DNA of 64,000 nucleotides from CBDCFT01 sp965216365. GTDB taxonomy: Bacteria; Pseudomonadota; Gammaproteobacteria; Arenicellales; CBDCFT01. Below the pieces are notes generated by a model. The model saw nothing but the letters and a program-made list of their open reading frames with translations, did not search any database and was not told the DNA's origin. Below are positions 15,775 to 25,571 of the stretch, piece by piece. Within the stretch, counting starts at the first letter, position 1. Each line of letters begins with the position of its first letter. The stretch covers positions 1 through 64,000 of the forward strand of contig CBDCFT010000059.1 of the NCBI GenBank assembly GCA_965216365.1. Reading direction: 5' to 3'. The position numbers and the translations under genes are program-made.

Positions 15775-16752
15775 ATGAAACCACCGGTCAGAGTCGCGGT
15801 TACCGGCGCCGCGGGACAAATCAGTTACGGTTTACTATTTCGAATTGCGTCCGGCGCCATGCTTGGCCAGGATCAACCCGTGATTCTGCAACTGTTGGAA
15901 ATTCCGCCAGCGATGAATGCATTAAACGGTGTGGTCATGGAACTGGAAGATTGTGCGTTTCCGTTGCTACACGGTGTAATGACCGCGGACGATCCGAACA
16001 TCGGTTTTGGCGATACGGATTATGCCTTACTGGTGGGCGCGCGGCCGCGTGGTCCGGGTATGGAGCGTAAGGATTTGTTGCAGGCTAATGCGCAGATCTT
16101 TTCAGTGCAGGGTAAAGCGATTAACGATAACGCCAGCCGCAATATCAAGATACTGGTCGTCGGCAATCCCGCGAATACCAACGCGTTGATTACCGCCAGC
16201 AATGCACCGGATATCGATCCGAAAAATATCACTGCCATGACGCGGCTTGATCACAATCGGGCCATCAGTCAGCTTGCGTCTAAAACCGGCGCGGCTTCAA
16301 CTGACATTACCAAAATGACTATTTGGGGCAACCATTCCGCTACGCAATATCCCGATATTCATCATGCGTTGATCAATGGTAAACCCGCAGTTGATTCTGT
16401 CGATAGTGCGTGGATGGAACAGGATTTCATCCCGACCGTACAAAAACGTGGAGCAGCGGTTATCGAAGCGCGTGGCGCATCGAGTGCGGCCAGCGCAGCT
16501 TCGGCGGCGATAGATCATATGCGCACTTGGGCGTTGGGATCGCCGGATAACGACTGGGTCAGCATGGCGATTCCGAGTGACGGCAGTTACGACATCGATA
16601 AGGGAATTATTTATTCATTCCCGGTGACCTGTTCCGATGGCGAGTACGCTATCGTACAGGGTCTTGACGTCAATGATTTCAGTCGTGAAAAAATGCGTGC
16701 TACGGAAACTGAACTGCTCGAAGAACGGGATGGGGTGAAAGAGTTAATTTAG
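15775..16752 (+). CDS. mdh: NAD-dependent malate dehydrogenase
   Basis: Interconverts malate and oxaloacetate with NAD in the TCA cycle. The 325-residue cytosolic protein has the Rossmann start VRVAVTGAAGQISYGLLFRIASG, the substrate loop residues in LLVGARPRGPGMERKDLL, the NPANTNAL turn, TRLDHNRAISQLA, and the catalytic histidine motif IWGNHSATQYPD. This is the cytosolic/plant-type MDH group found in many proteobacteria, not the E. coli mdh type. GGGAGC precedes the ATG. A 133-base gap separates it from the previous gene, so it likely has its own promoter. Confidence 0.95.
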   Translation: MKPPVRVAVTGAAGQISYGLLFRIASGAMLGQDQPVILQLLEIPPAMNALNGVVMELEDCAFPLLHGVMTADDPNIGFGDTDYALLVGARPRGPGMERKDLLQANAQIFSVQGKAINDNASRNIKILVVGNPANTNALITASNAPDIDPKNITAMTRLDHNRAISQLASKTGAASTDITKMTIWGNHSATQYPDIHHALINGKPAVDSVDSAWMEQDFIPTVQKRGAAVIEARGASSAASAASAAIDHMRTWALGSPDNDWVSMAIPSDGSYDIDKGIIYSFPVTCSDGEYAIVQGLDVNDFSREKMRATETELLEERDGVKELI

Positions 16753-16798
16753 CCAGGCGGATTGCCGCGATCAATTCTGGTTGAAGCTCGGACGTTTT

Positions 16799-17644
16799 GT
16801 GACTCAGGTATCAGTCATTATTCCAACATTTAACCGGGCGCACACTCTTGCGCGAGCGTTGAACTCGGTGCTCGCGCAAAACCATCCGGTAAAAGAAGTT
16901 ATTGTTGTCGACGATGGCAGCACGGATCACACGTTGGAATTGCTGAAGGATTATCATTCCCAGGTTACCGTCATTGCGCAGGAAAATTGCGGCGTCAGTG
17001 CGGCGCGGAACAGGGGCATTGAATCCGCATCTAGCGACTGGATTGCCTTGCTGGATTCCGATGATGAGTGGTTACCGCACAAGCTGGAATCACAGATTAA
17101 AACTTTGCAATCCCAAGCCGGTATGCGGCTTTGTCATAGCGATGAAATCTGGATTCGCAATGGTCGTCGGGTCAACGCCATGCACAAACATGAAAAGTCC
17201 GGTGGCTGGATTTACCAAAAATGTTTGCCGTTGTGCGTTATCTCGCCTTCATCAGTATTGGTGCATCGTTCCTTGTTCGATGAATTCGGATTATTCGACG
17301 AAGCGCTGCCTGCTTGTGAAGATTACGACATGTGGCTTCGGGTATGCAGTCAATTGCCGGTAGCTTATGTCGATGAAAAGTTGATTGTGAAATACGGCGG
17401 TCATGACGGTCAATTGTCGCGACGTTATTGGGGCATGGATCGTTTTCGCGTGCAGGCCTTACAAAAAGCGCTTGAATCAGGAAGTCTTAACGACCAGGAT
17501 CACTTGGCGACACTTGAAATGTTAATCCATAAAATGCAAATTTTGCTCAATGGGGCGGAAAAGCGCGGCAACATCGATATGATGTCACAATATCAAACCC
17601 TACTAAGTCGGTATGAAGCCGGTTTAACAGGTGTAGCCGCCTGA
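16799..17644 (+). CDS. Family 2 glycosyltransferase
   Basis: A GT-A fold glycosyltransferase of about 281 residues that would transfer a sugar from a nucleotide donor to an unknown acceptor. It starts with VSVIIPTFNRAHTLARALNSV, followed by VIVVDDGSTDHTLELL and the metal-binding DSDDEW in WIALLDSDDEWLPHKL. The second half has CEDYDMWLRV, typical of the acceptor side. I favour GTG at 16799 (leading directly into the family N-terminus); TTG at 16781 is also open, and neither has a strong ribosome site. Its stop TGA shares a base with the ATG of the next gene, so it heads a coupled group with the nucleosidase-like and radical-SAM genes. Confidence 0.85.
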   Translation: MTQVSVIIPTFNRAHTLARALNSVLAQNHPVKEVIVVDDGSTDHTLELLKDYHSQVTVIAQENCGVSAARNRGIESASSDWIALLDSDDEWLPHKLESQIKTLQSQAGMRLCHSDEIWIRNGRRVNAMHKHEKSGGWIYQKCLPLCVISPSSVLVHRSLFDEFGLFDEALPACEDYDMWLRVCSQLPVAYVDEKLIVKYGGHDGQLSRRYWGMDRFRVQALQKALESGSLNDQDHLATLEMLIHKMQILLNGAEKRGNIDMMSQYQTLLSRYEAGLTGVAA

Positions 17645-18459
17645 TGTTGAATATCGTTGTTGCGCTCGCTTGCGAGGCAAAACCGATTCGGCGTTTTTTC
17701 AGTTTGCAGCGTTCGGCCACCGGGCAATCGTTTCCGGTTTATCAAAATGATGAGATGCGTTTAATCATCTCCGGTGTCGGTAAAGTGAATGCGGCGGCTG
17801 CAGTAGCCTATTTGCAGGCGCTGGGTAACGAGTCATCTGGAAAATGGTTAAACATTGGTGTTGCAGGCTATGCTGATCTAGACGTCGGCGAATTAATACT
17901 AATCAATCGCATTACCGACAAGACAACCGGCGAAAACTGGTATCCGCCAATCGTTTACAAGCACACCTGTCGTACAGGTGCGTTGATAACAGTTGATGCG
18001 CCACAAACGGACTATCAAGGGGAAACAGCTTTCGACATGGAAGCATCCGGTTACTATCCAACCGCGACGCGTTTCGCTTCCGGCGAGCTGGTGCAATGTA
18101 TTAAAGTCATTTCAGATAATCGTCAGCAAACCATTGAATCCATTAACGCGTCAAGGATTGAAAGGTTGATTGCGGACAACATGGATAACATAGATAAATT
18201 AGCATCCGCTTTGAACGGTTTGCACAATAGTTTGCCTGATGTTGAAAACGATACGTTCGCAGCATTGATCGGTGCATGGCATTTTACGGCAACCCAGCGG
18301 CATCAATTGAACGATTTATTGAAGGCCTGTCACGCGCGTGGTGTCGACGTTTCGATGGAAACCGTCAAAGACTTTAATCGTGCCAGCGTAAGCGCAAGTG
18401 ATGTGCTAACCTGCATAAGCAGGAAACTAGAAGTCACTCCCATCGCTTTTACACGGTGA
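17644..18459 (+). CDS. Nucleoside phosphorylase/MTA-SAH nucleosidase-like protein
   Basis: A 271-residue protein whose first two-thirds match the purine nucleoside phosphorylase/MTAN fold: LNIVVALACEAKPI at the N-terminus, ISGVGKVNAAAA at 42-53, NIGVAGYADLDVGE at 70-83 and FDMEASGYY at 130-138, the last in the position of the nucleoside-binding Met-Glu. The C-terminal 90 residues are a helical extension. True MTAN enzymes are about 230 residues, so this is a divergent relative. It overlaps the glycosyltransferase by one base and is followed 10 bases later by an SPL-like radical SAM protein, an association that suggests a nucleoside-linked reaction. The substrate cannot be told. Confidence 0.75.
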   Translation: MLNIVVALACEAKPIRRFFSLQRSATGQSFPVYQNDEMRLIISGVGKVNAAAAVAYLQALGNESSGKWLNIGVAGYADLDVGELILINRITDKTTGENWYPPIVYKHTCRTGALITVDAPQTDYQGETAFDMEASGYYPTATRFASGELVQCIKVISDNRQQTIESINASRIERLIADNMDNIDKLASALNGLHNSLPDVENDTFAALIGAWHFTATQRHQLNDLLKACHARGVDVSMETVKDFNRASVSASDVLTCISRKLEVTPIAFTR

Positions 18460-18469
18460 TTCCAGGAAT

Positions 18470-19468
18470 GTGATTCAGTCAATATACATTGAGTCAGGAG
18501 TCGCCAACCACCCACGCACTAAAACTATACTGGAGCGTTTTCCCACGGCATCACGCATATCATGCGATCGCTACGGTGAGATATTTAATCGCAAAGCGCA
18601 GAATTTTCGCTTACAAAAGCAACATCCCGCACTGATCCTGGCCGGGAAGTTTGATAACTTTGTATTATCGGCACCGGATGGCTACGGTGTCGGTGGCAAA
18701 AGAAATTTCTATTTTTCTCATATGTTGAATTGCTTGTACGATTGCCGTTATTGTTATTTGCAAGGCGTGTTTAATTCGGCGCACTACGTGTTGTTTGTAA
18801 ACTATGAAGACTTTGCGCAGGCGATTGAAAAAACGATTAACAATTATCCCAATGAAGAAATCTGGTTTTTCTCGGGATACGATTGCGACAGCCTGGCAAT
18901 GGAGCCGATTACTGAATTCGTTAAATACATCTTGCCCTTGTTTGAACGCAACCCGAATGCATTTTTGGAACTGCGAACCAAAAGCACTCAAATACGTGAC
19001 TTAATGGCCACCCGGCCGCTGCAAAACGTCGTCGTTGCGTTCAGCTTTACACCGCAACACATTTCTGCAGCCCTGGAGCACAAAGTTCCAAAACTGGATA
19101 AACGCATCAATGCAATTCGCGAGCTGCAACAAGCCGGTTGGCCAGTAGGCCTGCGGCTTGATCCATTGATTTATTACGACAACTATATGAAAGACTATCG
19201 CGATCTCTATAATAAGTTATTCGATACACTGGACATTGACCGACTGCATTCAGTGAGTCTCGGCTCGTTTCGCTTGCCTAAGAGTTACTACAAGAAAATC
19301 GTTAAGTTATATCCCGATGAACCTTTATTTCATGGGCCGCTGGATACGACGATTCCAATGGTGAGTTATGAGCAGGACTTGGACAATGAGATTCGTGCAT
19401 TTTGTATGCAGGAATTGAAAAAACACGTGCCGCGGGATATTTTATTTGTTTGTACAACTGATATTTAA
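18470..19468 (+). CDS. Spore photoproduct lyase-like radical SAM protein
   Basis: A 332-residue radical SAM protein. The 4Fe-4S motif CxxxCxxC is CLYDCRYC at residues 88-95, within MLNCLYDCRYCYLQGVFN, the signature of the spore photoproduct lyase (SPL) family. Later segments (LELRTKSTQIRDLM, VVVAFSFTPQHISAALEHKVPKLDKRINAIRELQQAGWPVGLRLDPLI) fit the SPL TIM barrel. True SPL repairs the spore thymine dimer, but this organism is not a spore former, so the substrate is likely another nucleic acid or nucleoside lesion. The start is GTG with CCAGGA just upstream. It is third in the glycosyltransferase/nucleosidase/SPL run. Confidence 0.85.
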   Translation: MIQSIYIESGVANHPRTKTILERFPTASRISCDRYGEIFNRKAQNFRLQKQHPALILAGKFDNFVLSAPDGYGVGGKRNFYFSHMLNCLYDCRYCYLQGVFNSAHYVLFVNYEDFAQAIEKTINNYPNEEIWFFSGYDCDSLAMEPITEFVKYILPLFERNPNAFLELRTKSTQIRDLMATRPLQNVVVAFSFTPQHISAALEHKVPKLDKRINAIRELQQAGWPVGLRLDPLIYYDNYMKDYRDLYNKLFDTLDIDRLHSVSLGSFRLPKSYYKKIVKLYPDEPLFHGPLDTTIPMVSYEQDLDNEIRAFCMQELKKHVPRDILFVCTTDI

Positions 19469-19480
19469 GGCGTTGTTGTT

Positions 19481-20137
19481 TTAACCGGAAGCCAGTTTAT
19501 GCGCCAGGCGTGTGGTTTCGGGCAGGCGGAATTTCGGGCAGCACGCGAGAACTTTTTTAATCGCACTGTGCAGACTGATCCTGTGCCCGATTGAGACATA
19601 GACGGGTTTGGTATTTGTCCTGGTACGTAGGATTCCACCGATCAGTTCGTCTTTGTGCACAAGCTTAGACCAATCCCCCTTGTCGTTGCCGGGTTCTTTG
19701 TAAGTTCCAATCAAGCGGGTTTTGCCGACGCCGATGCAAGGTATGTTTGTAGTGATGCCGATGTGACAGGCCAGGCCGAAACGGCGTGGATGAGCTATGC
19801 CTTGACCGTCGCAAAGAATTAAATCAGGGGTAATAGTCAGGTTTTCGAGGGCTTGCAGTAATACCGGCACTTCGCGAAAGGATAAAAACCCCGGTACGTA
19901 TGGAAACTGAACCGGTAGGCGTGCGATTACGGATTCCGCCAATGCGAGATCGGGATAAGACAGAACAACGGCGGCGCCGCGTGCGACCTCGCCTTCGAAT
20001 CCCACATCAAGACCGGCAACGAAATTAACTTCGTTAAACTTATCATGAGTAACGACCTGGTGACTCAACTGTTCTTGTAGTTGTCGCGCCTGATCAAAGT
20101 CGAGTCGAGAAAAGTCTACCGCTGGATATTTCGACAT
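19481..20137 (-). CDS. nfi: Endonuclease V (deoxyinosine 3' endonuclease)
   Basis: Nicks DNA near deoxyinosine and other deaminated bases to start repair. Motifs match the family: VAGLDVGFEGEVARGAAVVL (first catalytic Asp), YVPGFLSFREVPVLLQAL, LILCDGQGIAHPRRFGLACHIG (the DGxGxxHPR motif with catalytic Asp) and IGVGKTRLIG. From the Met at 20137 the protein is 218 residues, close to the 223 of E. coli Nfi. The frame is open to 20206, but the extra residues look unrelated. It is divergent from dapB, and its 3' end faces the SPL-like gene. Confidence 0.93.
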   Translation of the reverse strand: MSKYPAVDFSRLDFDQARQLQEQLSHQVVTHDKFNEVNFVAGLDVGFEGEVARGAAVVLSYPDLALAESVIARLPVQFPYVPGFLSFREVPVLLQALENLTITPDLILCDGQGIAHPRRFGLACHIGITTNIPCIGVGKTRLIGTYKEPGNDKGDWSKLVHKDELIGGILRTRTNTKPVYVSIGHRISLHSAIKKVLACCPKFRLPETTRLAHKLASG

Positions 20138-20222
20138 TGCCGCTTGATTGCCGGAGCTACGCTCAGTAAGGTGTCCGGATGTATTGTAAAGAAAATATGG
20201 CAACACAGAAGGCGCTTAACCA

Positions 20223-21020
20223 ATGATTAGACTAGCAGTAGCCGGTGCGGCGGGGCGCATGGGTCGAACCATAATTGAAGCTGCCAGTGTGGACGAGGGT
20301 GTGCGGCTGACTGGTGCCGTCGAACACAGTGGCAACGCATCCCTGGGGCAGGATGCGGGTGAACTGGCTGGTGTGGGTAATGCCGGTGTGATTATTTCGC
20401 AGGATCTCGATCCAGATACCTTCGATGTGTTGATCGAATTTACCAGTATCCAGGCGACGCTGGAGCACGCAGATCTGTGTGCGACGCACGGCAAGAATAT
20501 GGTTATCGGCACAACCGGATTTAAGCCAGAAGAGCTGGCGCAAATCGAATCCGCGGCGGAATCGACCGCAATCATGCTGGCGCCGAACATGAGTGTCGGC
20601 GTGAACTTAGCGCTCAAACTGCTGGAAATTACTGCGAAAACCTTGGGCGATGATGTAGACGTAGAAATCATGGAAGCGCATCACCGGCACAAAGTCGATG
20701 CACCTTCAGGAACGGCGCTCAAAATGGGAGAAGTCGTCGCCGATGCCCTGGGCCGCGATCTGCGTGAGTGTGCCGTTTATGGCCGCGAAGGCATTACCGG
20801 CGCACGCGGTCGCACCACTATCGGTTTTGCGACGGTACGGGCAGGCGATATCGTCGGCGAACACACCGTGATGTTTGCGGGCGTGGGTGAGCGACTCGAA
20901 ATTACCCACCGCGCGTCTAGTCGCATGACTTTCGGCAATGGCGCAGTGCGCGCCGCGCGCTGGATTGCGGCCAGGGATAAAGGCTTGTTCAATATGAATG
21001 ATGTGCTCGAATTAGAATAA
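20223..21020 (+). CDS. dapB: 4-hydroxy-tetrahydrodipicolinate reductase
   Basis: Second dedicated step of lysine and meso-diaminopimelate synthesis, reducing hydroxy-tetrahydrodipicolinate with NAD(P)H in the cytosol. The 265-residue protein starts with the nucleotide-binding IRLAVAGAAGRMGR and contains EAHHRHKVDAPSGTALKMGE, the diagnostic active-site block, plus GREGITGARGRTTIGFATVRAGDIVGEHTV. It precedes carAB, a common gammaproteobacterial order, but a promoter and terminator-like hairpin lie between them. A good AGGCGC-type site is absent; the ATG is fixed by the family N-terminus. Confidence 0.96.
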   Translation: MIRLAVAGAAGRMGRTIIEAASVDEGVRLTGAVEHSGNASLGQDAGELAGVGNAGVIISQDLDPDTFDVLIEFTSIQATLEHADLCATHGKNMVIGTTGFKPEELAQIESAAESTAIMLAPNMSVGVNLALKLLEITAKTLGDDVDVEIMEAHHRHKVDAPSGTALKMGEVVADALGRDLRECAVYGREGITGARGRTTIGFATVRAGDIVGEHTVMFAGVGERLEITHRASSRMTFGNGAVRAARWIAARDKGLFNMNDVLELE

Positions 21021-21044
21021 ATCGAGAATAAATTACAAAATAGA

Positions 21045-21073
21045 TTGATGAGACAGTCGCGCATGACTACAAT
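21045..21073 (+). promoter_or_regulatory. Candidate sigma-70 promoter for carAB
   Basis: TTGATG at 21045-21050 and TACAAT at 21068-21073 are separated by exactly 17 bases. Transcription would start near 21080, about 100 bases upstream of carA, leaving a leader that contains a short reading frame and a terminator-like hairpin. Confidence 0.65.
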
Positions 21074-21085
21074 TCGCGACCTGAA

Positions 21086-21178
21086 ATGACAGGTTTAAAA
21101 TCGCAAGCATCCCCAAGGAGAAATCCCACCGATTTCTCCTTTTTTTTGACCGTTAAATCCGGGAAGAACCTCGCTTAA
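21086..21178 (+). CDS. Putative carA leader peptide
   Basis: A 30-codon reading frame in the carA leader: it begins MTGLKSQASPRRNPTDFSFF and ends GKNLA, and its TAA overlaps the carA ATG by one base (TAATG). Two adjacent Arg codons of the rare AGG/AGA type (codons 11-12) fall in the 5' arm of the hairpin at 21116-21147. No strong ribosome site precedes it, so translation is uncertain. If translated, ribosome position on the Arg codons could govern the hairpin, fitting arginine control of carbamoyl phosphate synthesis. This is a hypothesis from layout alone. Confidence 0.35.
   Translation: MTGLKSQASPRRNPTDFSFFLTVKSGKNLA
21116..21147 (+). terminator. Terminator-like hairpin (possible attenuator) before carA
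   Basis: Perfect 10-base arms AGGAGAAATC and GATTTCTCCT around a CCACC loop, followed by seven T. It sits between the carA promoter candidate and carA, only 30 bases before the ATG. It could end dapB transcripts, act as an attenuator for carAB, or both. Confidence 0.8.
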
Positions 21179-22353
21179 TGGGTTCGGCTCTCGCAATATT
21201 GGTACTGGCAGACGGTACTGTTTTTCGCGGGCAATCTATCGGCGCTGCCGGACAAACTGTTGGCGAGGTTGTGTTCAATACTGCCATGACCGGCTACCAA
21301 GAAATTCTCACCGACCCGTCCTACGCCCGGCAACTCGTCACGTTGACCTATCCTCATATCGGTAATACCGGCGTTAACGAAGAGGACGTCGAATCGCGTG
21401 ATGTATTCGCCGCAGGATTGATCACGCGTAATTACCCGAAACGGGTCAGTAACTGGCGTGCGACGAAATCCTTAACTGAATACTTAAATGACAACAAGCG
21501 GGTTGCAATCAGCGATATCGATACGCGCATGTTGACGCGTTTGATTCGTTCCAAGGGCGCGCAAAGCGGTTGCATCATGGCCGGTGAAAATATCGATGTG
21601 GATTTCGCCCTAAGCGCCGCCAAGGCGTTTCCCGGTTTGCAAGGCATGGATCTGGCACGTGAGGTCAGTGTAAACGAGCCATATGATTGGGATGGCAGTG
21701 TCTGGAATCTGACAAAAGGATATGCATCATCGCCCCCAGCGCGTTTCAAGGTGGTCGCATACGATTTCGGCATCAAGCACAACATTTTGCGTTTGTTATC
21801 TCAACGCGGTTGTCATGTCACTGTCGTTCCCGCGCAAACTCCGAGTAACGAGGTGTTGAACATGCAACCTGACGGCGTATTTCTGTCCAACGGTCCCGGT
21901 GATCCGGAGCCATGCGATTACGCCATCCAGGCAATTCAGGAAATTATCGAAACAGGTATGCCGACGTTTGGTATTTGTTTGGGGCATCAACTGATGGCCC
22001 TGGCTTCGGGTGCAGACACCATGAAAATGAAATTCGGCCATCATGGTGCTAACCATCCGGTAAAAAATCTCGACACCGGTGTCGTGTCTATCACCAGCCA
22101 GAATCATGGTTTCGCTGTTGATGAAAACAATGTCCCGGATAATCTGCGTGTTACCCATCGTTCGTTGTTTGATAACACCATCCAGGGTTTGGAACGGATA
22201 GACCGGTCCGCATTTTCGTTTCAGGGTCACCCGGAAGCCAGTCCCGGCCCGCATGATATCGATGGATTGTTTGACCGCTTTATTGCATTGATGGAAAACC
22301 ACAAAGGCATCACGCAGGAAATGACGGTTGGAACCGGGACTGTGCATGCCTAA
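21178..22353 (+). CDS. carA: Carbamoyl phosphate synthetase small subunit
   Basis: Glutaminase subunit that hydrolyses glutamine and channels ammonia to CarB for carbamoyl phosphate, feeding arginine and pyrimidine synthesis. The 391-residue protein has the N-terminal CPSase domain (LADGTVFRGQSIG, GEVVFNTAMTGYQEILTDPSYARQ) and a class I glutamine amidotransferase domain with nucleophile Cys in FGICLGHQLMALASG and the His/Glu pair in FQGHPEASPGPHD. It overlaps carB by 8 bases, giving coupled translation. The start is ATG at 21178, sharing a base with the leader-frame stop. Confidence 0.96.
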   Translation: MGSALAILVLADGTVFRGQSIGAAGQTVGEVVFNTAMTGYQEILTDPSYARQLVTLTYPHIGNTGVNEEDVESRDVFAAGLITRNYPKRVSNWRATKSLTEYLNDNKRVAISDIDTRMLTRLIRSKGAQSGCIMAGENIDVDFALSAAKAFPGLQGMDLAREVSVNEPYDWDGSVWNLTKGYASSPPARFKVVAYDFGIKHNILRLLSQRGCHVTVVPAQTPSNEVLNMQPDGVFLSNGPGDPEPCDYAIQAIQEIIETGMPTFGICLGHQLMALASGADTMKMKFGHHGANHPVKNLDTGVVSITSQNHGFAVDENNVPDNLRVTHRSLFDNTIQGLERIDRSAFSFQGHPEASPGPHDIDGLFDRFIALMENHKGITQEMTVGTGTVHA

Positions 22354-25300
22354 ACGCACCGATATCGACAGCGTATTGATCATAGGCGCGGGTCCGATTG
22401 TTATCGGTCAGGCCTGCGAATTCGACTATTCGGGTGTGCAGGCTTGCAAGGCTTTGCGCGATGAAGGCTACCGCGTCATTTTGGTGAACTCGAATCCTGC
22501 CACCATTATGACTGACCCGGAGTTTGCCGACGCGACTTATGTCGAACCGATTCGCTGGCAGGTGCTGGAAAAGATCATCGAAAAAGAACGGCCTTGTGCA
22601 CTATTACCGACCATGGGTGGGCAAACCGGGTTGAACTGCGCGCTCGATCTTGCGCGTGAAGGCGTATTGGAAAAGTATAACGTGCAAATGATCGGCGCCA
22701 CCCGCGATGCGATCGACAAAGCGGAGGATCGGGAACGATTCAAAAACGCTATGGAAACCATCGGCCTTGAAACCGCGCGCGGCGCGTTGGCCCACAGCAT
22801 GGAAGACGCTTATGCCGTGCTGAATGACATCGGTTTTCCCGCCATTATTCGTCCGTCATTTACGCTTGGTGGCAGCGGTGGCGGTATCGCTTACAATCGC
22901 GAAGAGTACACCGATATTTGTCAGCGCGGTCTGGATGCTTCGCCCACGCGCGAATTATTAATCGAAGAGTGCATGCTGGGTTGGAAGGAATACGAAATGG
23001 AAGTGGTGCGCGACGGTGCGGATAATTGCATTATCGTTTGTTCCATTGAGAATTTTGACCCAATGGGTGTGCACACCGGTGACTCCATCACGGTCGCGCC
23101 GGCGCAAACGCTGACGGATAAAGAATACCAACTCATGCGTGATGCCAGCATCGCTATCCTGCGCGAAATCGGTGTGGACACCGGTGGCTCCAATGTGCAA
23201 TTCGCGGTCAATCCAAAGAACGGGCGCATGGTGGTGATTGAAATGAATCCGCGGGTGTCACGTTCCTCGGCGCTGGCTTCAAAGGCGACAGGATTTCCCA
23301 TCGCGAAAGTCGCGGCCAAGCTTGCTGTGGGGTTTACTCTGGATGAGTTGCAAAACGACATTACAGGTGGCGCGACACCAGCGTCGTTCGAGCCAACCAT
23401 CGACTATGTTGTTACCAAGATTCCGCGATTTGATTTTGAAAAATTTCAACAGGCCGATGCCGTATTGACCACGCAAATGAAATCCGTGGGCGAAGTCATG
23501 GCCATTGCCCGGACTTTTCAGGAGTCACTGCAAAAAGCTATTCGAGGTCTCGAAATTGGTTCGCACGGATTTGATACGTGCGTTGATGCGAGTCTGAGTG
23601 CTGGCGAACTAGAAGAGTTGCTGTCACGCAAACTGCGTGTGCCGGGTGCGGAACGCCTGTGGTATGTCGCCGATGCGTTTCGTCATGACATGGGCATTGA
23701 AAAAGTCGAGCAGCTCACCGGTATCGATTCGTGGTTTCTGGCTGATATTGAGGACATCGTTAGCACCGAGCGCGAAATTGTCGAGTGCGATTTACAAAAC
23801 GCCGATAAAGATCAGTTCCTGCTATGGAAACGGCAGGGATTTTCAGACGCACGTATCGCGTACCTGATGAATTGCAGCGAAGCGCAGGTGCGCGCGCGAC
23901 GCCATGAGTTGCAGGTGCGACCGGTTTATAAACGCGTTGATTCCTGTGCCGCGGAGTTTGCGACACCGACTGCTTATATGTACAGCACCTACGAGCACGA
24001 GTGCGAATCCGAACCGCAACAGGCTAAGAAAATTGTCGTTCTCGGCGGCGGACCGAATCGTATTGGCCAGGGTATCGAGTTTGACTACTGTTGCGTTCAT
24101 GCCTCCATGGCATTGCGTGAAGACGGTTATCAAACCATTATGGTTAACTGCAATCCGGAAACCGTATCGACCGACTACGATACGTCGGATCGCTTGTACT
24201 TCGAGCCATTGACTCTGGAAGATGTGCTGGAAGTGATGCATGTGGAACAACCGGACGGGGTAATCGTGCAATACGGCGGGCAAACGCCGTTAAAACTCGC
24301 GCGCGGATTGGAGACGGCTGGCGTTGCGGTGATCGGCACATCGCCGACATCTATTCATCAGGCGGAAGATCGTGAACACTTTCAAAAATTATTACACGAG
24401 TTAAATCTCAGACAACCGGCCAATCGTCTTGCATCAACTCCTGAACAGGCGCTGGAACTTGCAGAGGAAATTGGTTATCCACTGGTAGTGCGTCCGTCTT
24501 ATGTTCTCGGTGGGCGCGCAATGGAGGTAGTGCACGGTGGCGACGATCTGGAGAATTACATGCGCCGTGCGATTCATGTATCGAACGAATCGCCGGTACT
24601 GCTGGATCGATTTTTTAAACGACGCGATTGAGGTTGACGTTGATGCCGTATGTGACGGTCAGGATGTTGTCATCGGTGGCATCATGGAGCATATTGAAGA
24701 AGCCGGAGTGCATTCAGGCGATTCCGCCTGTTCGATTCCGCCGTTTAGTTTGCCGCAATCCATACAGGACGAATTACGCGAGCAGACACGCAAGATGGCA
24801 CTGGCGCTGAATGTCGTTGGGCTAATGAATGTGCAGTTCGCGGTGAAAGGTGACGACATTTTTGTGCTGGAAGTTAACCCCCGCGCATCGCGCACCGTTC
24901 CGTTTGTGTCCAAGGCGACCTCGCGGCCGTACGCCAAGGTCGCCGCCCGCTGTATGGCCGGTAAAACACTGAAAGAGCAGGGCGTGTTGAATGAGATCGT
25001 GCCGGATTACTATTCGGTCAAAGAAGCCGTGTTTCCGTTTATAAAGTTCCCCGGCGTTGATACTGTGCTTGGCCCGGAAATGAAAAGTACCGGGGAAGTC
25101 ATGGGTATTGGCGCGAATTTTGGTGATGCATTTGGCAAGGCACAGCAGGCGGCCAGTGCCGATATTCCGCGTTCCGGCGCGGTATTTGTCAGCGTAAAGC
25201 CAAACGACCAGAAGAATGTGGTGGATATCGCGCGTTACCTGGCGGAAAATGGTTTTGATTTGGTGGCAACCCACGGAACATCGGATAATTTGCGTGCTGC

Positions 25301-25571
25301 CGGACTGGAGACAAAATCCATAAACAAGGTTGTAGAAGGCCGCCCACATATCGTGGATATGATCAAGAACGACGAAATCGACTTAATAATAAATACGACG
25401 GCGGGCAAGCAAAGTCTGGCAGATTCGTATACGATTAGGCGTGAAGCTTTGAATCATAAAATAACTTATTTCACGACACTGGCGGGTGCGCGCGCAGCGT
25501 GTGAGGCGCATCGTAACGCCGGCGAGGTAGGAGTAAACCGGTTACAACATTTGCATGAGCAACTGAATTGA
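22346..25571 (+). CDS. carB: Carbamoyl phosphate synthetase large subunit, frame broken by one base
   Basis: Two-ATP-grasp subunit making carbamoyl phosphate from bicarbonate, ammonia and 2 ATP. The first half (IIGAGPIVIGQACEFDYSG, GGSGGGIAYN, EMNPRVSRSSALASKATG) is in one frame to 24631. The second half from DAIEVDVDAVCDG to the MGS-like allosteric domain (GFDLVATHGTS, IINTTAG) is in another. The break is a T6 run at 24611-24616: reading five T gives LLDRFLNDAIEVDVDAV, exactly the family sequence, and a 1074-residue protein (E. coli 1073). Both parts are otherwise intact, so an indel error in the consensus is more likely than gene loss. The ATG at 22346 is preferred over an upstream in-frame codon. 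Confidence 0.92.

Noticed and set aside
24611..24620. Programmed frameshift in carB at TTTTTTAAAC
   Set aside because: The coronavirus-like heptamer is not in the required phase and a +1 shift is needed; similar surplus bases in infB and rbfA argue for error.
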